Shown here piece after piece: positions 7,597 to 13,684 of a stretch of DNA of 13,684 nucleotides. The stretch is from positions 1-13,684 of the forward strand of contig JAOZRI010000031.1 of NCBI GenBank assembly GCA_029940235.1. The letters run 5' to 3'. The DNA is from Desulfobacula sp. GTDB taxonomy: Bacteria; Desulfobacterota; Desulfobacteria; Desulfobacterales; Desulfobacteraceae. The notes below the pieces were generated by a model, which was not told where the DNA came from, did no database searches, and saw only the letters and a list, made by a program, of their open reading frames with translations. Made by a program: the position numbers and the translations under genes. Each line of letters starts with the position of its first letter. Position 1 is the first letter of the stretch.

Positions 7597-10500
7597 ATGG
7601 ATAGAAAAAATATTATTCATGCCCTGACCCAAAGAGGAATCTTCAGAACCATCCTTTTATGGTTTATCGCAATTTCACTGGTGCCAGTGATTGCAATTAC
7701 AATAATTAATTATCAACAAAGCCAGAAACTTCTTATCAATGATGCCAGAGCCATGCTCGAGATAGTGGCACAAACCAAAGCAGATCAGATCCAGCGATTT
7801 TTCCGTGACCATATATCAGCTCTGCAAGTCCATGCCCGTTATGAAAGAATAATTGCCATGGCAAAAGTGTTAAGGCTCTCCTTTGATGCAATGGAATTGA
7901 GCCCGGCAGAATTTGTAAAAATTCCCGGATGGAAGTTGATTGCCCAGCGTTATGAAAACGATATTGCTTTTTTTTTGGATTCCTACGATTTTGATAATTT
8001 TATGTTAATAGATTTTCAAGGAAATGTTCTTTTTTCATATCAACAAAACAATACTCTTGGAATCAATATATTTAAAGGGCAATATGCCAATACTTTTTTT
8101 GGAAAGGCGTGTAAAAAAGCTTTTGAAAAAGAGATACCTGTTTTTTCAGGGTTTGACAGATGCAGTATGACAGAAAACCTGCCCGCAGGTTTTCTGATTA
8201 CAGCAATTTTTGACGAAAATGGCAATAAACTTGGGCTGGCAGGTGTACAGTTCAGCACTGGAATAATCAACAGGATAATTCAACTGAAAACCGGACTGGG
8301 GCAACAGAGTGATGTATACCTTGTGAATAGAGCCCTTAAATTGATAGTTGGTTCCAGGAAAACTAATTTCCAGCCGTTTCAAGAGGTAACAACTGAACAG
8401 ACACTGCTCTGGCAAAAAGAACACATTCAAGATCAAAATAACCCACGAGTAGAGGAAGAGAATTCATCCATTTATACCGGCCTTAATGATATCAAAGTAT
8501 TGGGCATGCATCAGGATATTCAAATCGCAGGGGTTCATATGGCTGTGATCACTGAAATACCTTTAAATACAGCTTTTAAGAATGCAATCTTACAAAAAAA
8601 TATTGCAATATCTATTCTTGTATTAACCATAGGGTTTGTTTTTATACTGGCTTTTTTTGCTGCAAAACATATAAGCCGTCCCATCAGGGAACTTTCCAAT
8701 ATTACAAAAAGTATTTCAGCAGGTAAAACAGATCAGATAATAAATATTGATTCCAAGGATGAAATAGGTGAACTTGCCAGAAACTTCAGGGAGATGCTCA
8801 ATAAGCGCAATAAGATAGATGCATCATTAAAAGCCAACATAGTAAAAAGTGAAACCATCTTTAATACAATACAGAGTGCTGTACTTCTTATTGAAGCAAA
8901 AACGCATACAATCGTTGATGCTAATCCTGCTGCTGCTGCCATGATAGGTGGCAGCCTTGATGAAATAACAGGCCGGGTATGCCATAATTTTGTCTGTACT
9001 GCGGATGTTGGAGCATGCCCGATTACTGACAAGGGTGAAACAGTGGACAATTCCGAGCGTGTATTAATTACCATGGCAGGTAAACATATACCCATTCTCA
9101 AAACCGTTGTCCCCCTGAAAATAGATGGAGAGAATTTTCTGCTGGATAGCTTTGTTGATATTACAGAGCTAAAACAGATTCAGGAAAATCTTGGCAGGGC
9201 AAAAGAAGAGGCAGAGGCAGCAGCAAGGGCAAAGTCTGATTTTCTTGCGAATATGAGTCATGAAATACGAACTCCCATGAATGGAGTAATCGGTATGGGG
9301 TCGTTGCTGCTTGATACTGAACTCAATAAGGAGCAGAGTGAATATGTTCAAAATATAAATATCAGTGCAGAGGCGCTTTTAACGATAATCAATGATATTC
9401 TTGATTTCTCTAAAATTGAGGCAGGGAAACTGGATCTTGAAATTATTGATTTTGATTTACGGACAACAATTGAAAATGTGGGCGATGTTCTGGCTCTCCA
9501 GGCCGTTGATAAAGCATTGGAATTTGCATGCCATATCCAGCATGATGTTCCAACGGCTTTAAGGGGTGATCCTGGAAGACTTCGCCAGATCATAATGAAT
9601 CTTGCAGGCAATGCCATGAAATTTACAAAAAAGGGTATAGTGACAATCCGTGTTACTCTTGCAGCTCAAGATCTGGAATATGACAATCTGAAAATCGAGA
9701 CTAAAAATTTAAAATCCAGAATTGAAAATTCAAAGCTTGCAAAAGCCAGTGTTGCATTACGATTTGAAATAATTGATACAGGGATTGGCATAGCAAAAAA
9801 GAATATGGACAAGCTTTTTAAATCATTTTCCCAGGCAGATACATCCACAACCCGTAAATATGGAGGTACTGGATTAGGGCTTACCATTTCAAAAAATCTT
9901 TCTGAAATGATGGGTGGGATCATTGGTGTTGACAGTGTGGAAGGCCAAGGGTCAACTTTCTGGTTTACAGCTGTTTTTGAAAAACAGGCACAAGCCTTTA
10001 AAAAACCTGTAGTTGAGGATCTTGCAGGGAAATATGTTCTGGTTGTGGACGATATAAAAATCAATCGTCAAATACTAAAAGAGCAGTTGGAATCTGTGGG
10101 TTGTGAAGTCGGGGAGGCCGAAAGTGGTCAGGAAGCATTAGATATGTTGTATCATGCTCAAGATATTGGCAATCCATTTGATATTGCAATACTTGATATG
10201 CAGATGCCAAAAATGGATGGAGAAACCCTGGGTAAAAAAATAAAAGAGTCCAAAAAAATCAAAAATACAACCCTTGTTATGCTTACATCAATAGGCCAGC
10301 GCGGGGATGCTGCCCGGGCAAAACAAATCGGTTTTGCAGCCTATCTTCATAAACCAGTTAAACAATCCCAGCTTTTTGACAGCCTTGGCATGGCACTTGG
10401 CATGGCAATTAAAAAAAATATCAGTGATAAAGACAAAGAGGTGGATTCCATTGTTACAAGACACACAATTGCCGAAACCCAGCTCAATAAATTATTGGTA

Positions 10501-10893
10501 CTGCTTGCTGAAGATAATAAAATGAACCGCAAAGTTGCAACGGCAATGCTTAAAAAAATGGGACACAGCGTAATCCCGGCTGAAAACGGAGAAAAAGGAG
10601 TGGAGGCCTTTGAAAAAGAGGAGTTTGATCTTATTTTAATGGATATTCAAATGCCTGTGATGGATGGTCCTGATGCCACTGCAAAGATTAGAGAAATTGA
10701 AAAGAAAACCAGGAAAATTCGCACTCCGATCATAGCTCTTTCAGCCAATGCCATGAAAGGTGACAAAGAGAAATATCTTGCTGCGGGCATGGACGCTTAC
10801 ATGACAAAACCCATTAAAAAAGATATTTTTATGAAAACAATTCAAAAAGTAATGGATAATGCTTTGTCCAAGACACCCATAAAATTCCAGTGA
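7597..10893 (+). CDS. Membrane hybrid sensor histidine kinase with two receiver domains
   Basis: Numbered from ATG 7597, this 1098-residue protein (1112 if 7555 is used) has membrane helix 1 (about 18-37), a periplasmic Cache-like sensor of about 290 residues, helix 2 (about 335-358) and HAMP (about 355-410). A PAS domain follows (about 420-520) with the cysteine cluster C462-x4-C467-x6-C474-P. HisKA has phospho-acceptor His555 in [10 protein letters not shown]. The HATPase domain has the N-box (N668, N672), DTGIGIA (D727) and GGTGLGL. Receiver 1 has acidic pair D818-D819, phospho-Asp D867 and Lys in HKPV. Receiver 2 has E972-D973, phospho-Asp D1016 and Lys in TKPI. Both receivers look functional. 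There is no Hpt or DNA-binding domain, so the signal must leave through a protein encoded elsewhere. The signal sensed is unknown. A charged insert of about 35 residues (689-723) lies inside the ATPase domain. Confidence 0.95.
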   Translation: MDRKNIIHALTQRGIFRTILLWFIAISLVPVIAITIINYQQSQKLLINDARAMLEIVAQTKADQIQRFFRDHISALQVHARYERIIAMAKVLRLSFDAMELSPAEFVKIPGWKLIAQRYENDIAFFLDSYDFDNFMLIDFQGNVLFSYQQNNTLGINIFKGQYANTFFGKACKKAFEKEIPVFSGFDRCSMTENLPAGFLITAIFDENGNKLGLAGVQFSTGIINRIIQLKTGLGQQSDVYLVNRALKLIVGSRKTNFQPFQEVTTEQTLLWQKEHIQDQNNPRVEEENSSIYTGLNDIKVLGMHQDIQIAGVHMAVITEIPLNTAFKNAILQKNIAISILVLTIGFVFILAFFAAKHISRPIRELSNITKSISAGKTDQIINIDSKDEIGELARNFREMLNKRNKIDASLKANIVKSETIFNTIQSAVLLIEAKTHTIVDANPAAAAMIGGSLDEITGRVCHNFVCTADVGACPITDKGETVDNSERVLITMAGKHIPILKTVVPLKIDGENFLLDSFVDITELKQIQENLGRAKEEAEAAARAKSDFLANMSHEIRTPMNGVIGMGSLLLDTELNKEQSEYVQNINISAEALLTIINDILDFSKIEAGKLDLEIIDFDLRTTIENVGDVLALQAVDKALEFACHIQHDVPTALRGDPGRLRQIIMNLAGNAMKFTKKGIVTIRVTLAAQDLEYDNLKIETKNLKSRIENSKLAKASVALRFEIIDTGIGIAKKNMDKLFKSFSQADTSTTRKYGGTGLGLTISKNLSEMMGGIIGVDSVEGQGSTFWFTAVFEKQAQAFKKPVVEDLAGKYVLVVDDIKINRQILKEQLESVGCEVGEAESGQEALDMLYHAQDIGNPFDIAILDMQMPKMDGETLGKKIKESKKIKNTTLVMLTSIGQRGDAARAKQIGFAAYLHKPVKQSQLFDSLGMALGMAIKKNISDKDKEVDSIVTRHTIAETQLNKLLVLLAEDNKMNRKVATAMLKKMGHSVIPAENGEKGVEAFEKEEFDLILMDIQMPVMDGPDATAKIREIEKKTRKIRTPIIALSANAMKGDKEKYLAAGMDAYMTKPIKKDIFMKTIQKVMDNALSKTPIKFQ

Positions 10894-10909
10894 TTTGCTA
10901 TCCAACAAT

Positions 10910-10935
10910 CAATGATTCATTGCCCACATCATGGG
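10910..10935. repeat. Short inverted repeats just after the kinase stop
   Basis: CAATGA-T-TCATTG (10910-10922) is a perfect 13-nt inverted repeat. It is followed at once by CCCA-CATCA-TGGG (10923-10935). They lie 16 nt after the kinase stop. No T-run follows, so an intrinsic terminator is unlikely. A role in mRNA 3'-end stability or protein binding is possible. Confidence 0.3.
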
Positions 10936-10951
10936 GAGCAGTAATAGAATA

Positions 10952-10980
10952 TTAACAACCCATACTTTTTAAAGTATTAT
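10952..10980 (+). promoter_or_regulatory. Candidate promoter P1 of the AAA/DUF4143 gene with embedded inverted repeat
   Basis: TTAACA (5 of 6 for -35; 10952-10957) and TATTAT (5 of 6 for -10; 10975-10980) are 17 bp apart. The inverted repeat ATACTTT-TT-AAAGTAT (10962-10977) covers the spacer and enters the -10, the position expected for a repressor. AT-rich sequence yields chance promoters, so the call is moderate. Confidence 0.4.
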
Positions 10981-10981
10981 A

Positions 10982-11005
10982 TTAAAAACAACCTTGTGTT
11001 TTTAA
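10982..11005. terminator. AT-rich stem-loop, possible weak terminator or operator
   Basis: TTAAAAACA (10982-10990) and TGTTTTTAA (10997-11005) form a perfect 9-bp stem around the loop ACCTTG. The 3' arm carries a five-T run, so it could act as a weak terminator for the kinase gene in either direction. With only one G-C pair per nine it is unstable. It also lies between two candidate promoters, so an operator or attenuator role is equally possible. Confidence 0.35.
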
Positions 11006-11021
11006 ATCGATCCATTATAAT
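10994..11021 (+). promoter_or_regulatory. Candidate promoter P2 of the AAA/DUF4143 gene
   Basis: A perfect TATAAT (11016-11021) lies 16 bp after TTGTGT (10994-10999; 3 of 6 for -35). A start near 11028 would leave a leader of about 24 nt that includes the ribosome site at 11041-11044. Confidence 0.4.
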
Positions 11022-11040
11022 AGGAGAATATTTAAAAAAA

Positions 11041-11044
11041 AGGA
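11041..11044 (+). promoter_or_regulatory. Ribosome binding site supporting a TTG start
   Basis: AGGA, within AAGGAA (11040-11045), is 7 nt before TTG at 11052. No ATG or GTG near this site opens the same frame, so the rare start codon TTG is the best choice. It probably keeps expression low. Confidence 0.6.
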
Positions 11045-11051
11045 AATCATT

Positions 11052-12350
11052 TTGAAAAGATTAATTGAAAAAAAACTTCTTGATTGGAAAAATTCAAAGA
11101 GAAGGAAGCCACTTATTTTAAGAGGAGCACGACAAATTGGTAAAACATGGATAATTCAAAATTTTGGTAATAGATACTATAAAAATATAGTCACGATTGA
11201 TTTTGAGAAAGAGAGAGAATTGCACTCCTTCTTTGATAAATCCCTTGACCCCATGGCAATAAAGCAATCCATCGAAATCGTTAAAAAAATAAAAATCATA
11301 CCAGAAGAGACTCTTCTATTCTTTGATGAAATACAAAGTTGTCCAAGAGCAATAACTGCGTTAAGATATTTTTACGAGGAGATGAATAGCATCCATGTCA
11401 TCGCTGCTGGTTCATTGCTTGAATTCGCACTTTCCAAGATATCCTTTCCAGTTGGAAGAGTTCAATATCTCAATATGTATCCAATGACATTTGCCGAATA
11501 TCTTATGGCGACGGAAAATGAAACAGCCCTGGAAGTTATAAATTCAGGGCCTGAAAAAGTACCCAAACAAATACATGATTCAATGCTCAGTGAACTCAGA
11601 ACATATTTTTTTATCGGGGGGATGCCTGAAAGCATTCAGGTGTTTATTGAAAGTGGTAGTATTTCTGATTCATTTGATGTTCATAAAGAACTTATCGATA
11701 CATTTCGGGATGATTTCTCTAAATATGCACCATATGCTGATAAACACTGTTTGAATGATGTATTTAAAAATGTGGCAAAAAATATTGGCAATCAAATAAA
11801 ATATACCCATCTTTCTGAATCATTTTCTTCTCCAACAATTAAGAAGGCTTTTGAAACCTTATTAAATGCTAAAATAATTAGCAAGGTACCCTCATTAAGT
11901 AACATTACTCCCCCTTTTAACTTGAATATTTCTTTAAAAAAATTTAAAACCCTGCTCCTGGATATAGGGTTATGGCAGCACCTGAGTGGGATGTCAGATT
12001 ATCTGGAATTTATGAAATCAGATCTCTCCAATACATACAGAGGCGCTTTGGCAGAACAATTTGTCGGACAGGAATTAATTTGTGCGAATGATGGAGAGAT
12101 TTGCTATTGGGCAAGAGATAAAAAAGGAAGTAGTGCTGAAATTGACTATCTTGTTACCTTTGACAGTAAACCGTATCCAATTGAGGTAAAAAGTGGAAAA
12201 GCAGGTTCCCTGAAAAGCATGCATATGATTTTAAAGAATTATCCCGATTGCTCTTCCGGGGTTGTCTTTTCAACACGGGCTTTTGAAAAGCTGGAGGAAC
12301 AAAAATTGATTTTTTTGCCTTTATATTATGCTGGTGGACTCTTCCAATGA
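11052..12350 (+). CDS. AAA family ATPase with C-terminal DUF4143 domain
   Basis: This 432-residue protein starts at TTG. The N-terminal AAA_14 ATPase module has Walker A G25-A-R-Q-x-G-K31-T32, Walker B LLFFDEIQ with D92-E93, and a sensor-1-like segment VIAAGSLLEFAL. It is followed by the family hallmark FPVGRVQYLNMYPMTFAEYL. A winged-helix-like middle section leads to the DUF4143 end, which carries a PD-(D/E)xK-nuclease-like pattern: E363-x-D365 then IEVKSG with E378-x-K380. The family is widespread and often multi-copy in bacteria and archaea, with no settled function. Nuclease or nucleic-acid roles are proposed from the fold, not shown here. The gene looks even more AT-rich than its neighbours, which fits an accessory or transferred gene. 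Its stop overlaps the start of a 38-codon frame. Confidence 0.9.
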   Translation: MKRLIEKKLLDWKNSKRRKPLILRGARQIGKTWIIQNFGNRYYKNIVTIDFEKERELHSFFDKSLDPMAIKQSIEIVKKIKIIPEETLLFFDEIQSCPRAITALRYFYEEMNSIHVIAAGSLLEFALSKISFPVGRVQYLNMYPMTFAEYLMATENETALEVINSGPEKVPKQIHDSMLSELRTYFFIGGMPESIQVFIESGSISDSFDVHKELIDTFRDDFSKYAPYADKHCLNDVFKNVAKNIGNQIKYTHLSESFSSPTIKKAFETLLNAKIISKVPSLSNITPPFNLNISLKKFKTLLLDIGLWQHLSGMSDYLEFMKSDLSNTYRGALAEQFVGQELICANDGEICYWARDKKGSSAEIDYLVTFDSKPYPIEVKSGKAGSLKSMHMILKNYPDCSSGVVFSTRAFEKLEEQKLIFLPLYYAGGLFQ

Positions 12351-12463
12351 CAAATATTTTTACACAAATAGCTGTGTTGAAAAACGGTAATTATACAGAG
12401 ATTGCTTCTCCTTTGCCGGAATGGGCTCAGGAGGTGCTGTTAGATTATCTGTGTGATTCGTAA
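12347..12463 (+). CDS. Candidate small protein (38 aa) overlapping the AAA/DUF4143 gene
   Basis: An ATG at 12347 overlaps the TGA of the AAA/DUF4143 gene (ATGA), the arrangement of translationally coupled genes. The frame runs 38 codons to TAA. It encodes a mixed sequence starting MTNIFTQIAVLKNGNYTEI, with a short strand-like start and an amphipathic helix-like end (LPEWAQEVLLDYLCD). There is no signal peptide or membrane segment. No separate Shine-Dalgarno is visible, so it would depend on coupling. I do not recognise a family. The frame fills most of the gap before uvrA. It may be a real small partner of the ATPase, a degraded remnant of a longer gene, or chance. Confidence 0.45.
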   Translation: MTNIFTQIAVLKNGNYTEIASPLPEWAQEVLLDYLCDS

Positions 12464-12485
12464 ATATTAATTTTTTGAGTAACCT

Positions 12486-13684
12486 TTAAATGGTTAAAAT
12501 CTCTTTGAGATAATGTCCGGTATAACTTTTTAAGGAGCGGGCGATTTTTTCAGGGGTTCCCTGGGCAATGATTTCTCCTCCGCTGCTTCCTCCTTCAGGC
12601 CCAAGATCAATTATCCAGTCAGCGGTTTTTATGACATCCATATTATGCTCAATAATAATTACACTATTGTTTGCCTTTGTAAGGCGGAAAAGAACTTTGA
12701 GCAGAAGTTTGACATCCTGAAAATGAAGACCTGTGGTGGGTTCATCAAGAATATAGAGGGTTCTTCCAGTATCGCGCTTGGCAAGTTCCCGTGCAAGTTT
12801 AATCCTCTGGGCTTCCCCTCCGGAGAGTGTGGTGGCTGCCTGGCCAAGTTTGATATAGGAGAGTCCCACATCCATCAAAGTATTTAAAATATTTGTAATC
12901 TTTGGGTGATGGGCAAACAACTCTCCTGCCTGCATGACTGAAAGATCCAGGATATCAGAGATGGAATGCCCCTTATAGGTAATTTCAAGGGTTGCACGGT
13001 TAAATCTTTTGCCATGGCAGACTTCACAGGGAACAAAGACATCTGCAAGAAAATGCATCTCCACCTTGATATGCCCGTCACCCCTGCATGCCTCACATCT
13101 GCCTCCCTTGACATTAAAAGAGTATCTTCCCTTTTTATAGCCCCTTGCCTTGGATTCAGGCAGCATGGCAAAAAAATCACGTATATGGTCAAATACCTTG
13201 GTATAGGTTGCAGGATTGCTTCTCGGAGTTCTGCCTATGGGTTTTTGATCAATATTAATAATTTTATCAAGATGGGTGAGCCCTCTTATTTTGTCATGCC
13301 TTCCCACGATTATCCGGGAATTATGGAGTTTAACTGCAAGGGCTGGATATAAAATCTGGTTAATCAGGGTTGATTTTCCTGCTCCTGATACACCGGTTAC
13401 TGCAATGAGAAGTCCGAGAGGTATTTTTACATTGATGTTCTGCAGATTGTTCTCTGATGCCTTTACAATGGTGATCCATCTGTTCCCACACTCTTTAGGA
13501 CTTTTTCTTTTTTCTGGAATTTTTATATCCTCTTTCCCGGTTAAAAACTTACCTGTGATGGATAGAGGATTTACTTTAATCTGATCCGGGGTGCCCTGGG
13601 CAACAATCTGGCCGCCGAGATGTCCTGCTCCCGGACCTATATCCACAATCCAGTCTGATTTTTCCATGGTTTCCCTGTCATGTT
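12486..13684 (-). CDS. uvrA: UvrA, excinuclease ABC subunit A (C-terminal part, 5' end outside window)
   Basis: About 399 residues of the C-terminal half are visible, and the frame is open to the right edge. The first codons there read HDRET, then [15 protein letters not shown], matching the family's EHD...IDIGPGAG, so the ATG at 13667 is internal. UvrA is the DNA-damage-sensing ATPase of nucleotide excision repair, acting as a dimer with UvrB. Visible motifs are the second Walker [28 protein letters not shown], the zinc finger C-E-A-C ... C-E-V-C inside [20 protein letters not shown], signature LSGGEAQR, Walker [10 protein letters not shown] and the switch [20 protein letters not shown]. It ends at the usual family C-terminus (HYLKEILTI). 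It converges on the AAA/DUF4143 gene and its small partner frame. Confidence 0.97.
   Translation of the reverse strand, partial: HDRETMEKSDWIVDIGPGAGHLGGQIVAQGTPDQIKVNPLSITGKFLTGKEDIKIPEKRKSPKECGNRWITIVKASENNLQNINVKIPLGLLIAVTGVSGAGKSTLINQILYPALAVKLHNSRIIVGRHDKIRGLTHLDKIINIDQKPIGRTPRSNPATYTKVFDHIRDFFAMLPESKARGYKKGRYSFNVKGGRCEACRGDGHIKVEMHFLADVFVPCEVCHGKRFNRATLEITYKGHSISDILDLSVMQAGELFAHHPKITNILNTLMDVGLSYIKLGQAATTLSGGEAQRIKLARELAKRDTGRTLYILDEPTTGLHFQDVKLLLKVLFRLTKANNSVIIIEHNMDVIKTADWIIDLGPEGGSSGGEIIAQGTPEKIARSLKSYTGHYLKEILTI

Noticed and set aside
9666..10064. Open frames on the - strand inside the sensor kinase
   Set aside because: They lie wholly within the kinase ATPase and receiver coding sequence, have no ribosome site, and show no recognisable protein features.
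12480..12496. Inverted repeat TAACC-N7-GGTTA over the uvrA stop, as a terminator
   Set aside because: The stem is 5 bp and AT-rich, there is no T-run after it on either strand, and it overlaps coding sequence.
12966..13352. + strand open frame of 128 codons opposite uvrA
   Set aside because: It is antisense to the conserved UvrA zinc-finger and Walker regions, with no independent support.
1..13684. CRISPR arrays, tRNA or rRNA genes, transposases, phage genes
   Set aside because: No regularly spaced direct repeats, no cloverleaf-like sequence, and no transposase, integrase or phage motifs were seen on either strand.

Overview
The window looks like a chromosomal segment of a Gram-negative, AT-rich bacterium. 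The two lipoproteins with lipoboxes, the very large membrane-bound hybrid histidine kinase whose PAS domain carries a cysteine cluster, and the general protein style suggest a Desulfobacterota sulfate reducer (Desulfobacteraceae type, e.g. a Desulfobacula/Desulfobacter relative). That assignment is inference from style, with no marker gene behind it.

Layout. Bases 1-2593 (+ strand) hold a tight run of three genes: a two-domain VOC (glyoxalase-fold) lipoprotein cut by the left edge, a tiny proline-rich lipoprotein that overlaps it by one base, and a DASS-family anion:sodium symporter 18 nt further on. Bases 2740-7274 (- strand) hold sbcD-sbcC, overlapping by 4 bases, which encode the Mre11/Rad50-type SbcCD nuclease. 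A near-consensus promoter lies ahead of sbcD, with nested inverted repeats. Divergently from it, bases 7597-10893 (+) encode a hybrid sensor kinase: two membrane segments with a periplasmic sensor between them, then HAMP, PAS, HisKA, HATPase and two receiver domains. A 158-bp gap rich in inverted repeats and promoter-like sequence follows. After it come an AAA/DUF4143 ATPase with a TTG start (11052-12350) and a 38-codon reading frame overlapping it by ATGA (12347-12463). The window ends in the C-terminal part of UvrA (- strand), cut by the right edge.

How the genes fit together. SbcCD (hairpin and double-strand-end processing) and UvrA (nucleotide excision repair) are housekeeping DNA repair genes. 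The sensor kinase is a stand-alone signalling gene without a DNA-binding output domain. The AAA/DUF4143 gene with its small partner looks like an accessory islet between the kinase and uvrA. The VOC/lipoprotein/DASS run may serve envelope and carboxylate-uptake roles, but no pathway can be read from it.

No clearly new multi-gene system is visible. The items most worth checking are the 38-codon frame coupled to the AAA/DUF4143 gene, the inverted-repeat arrays in the two main regulatory gaps, and the cysteine cluster in the kinase PAS domain.
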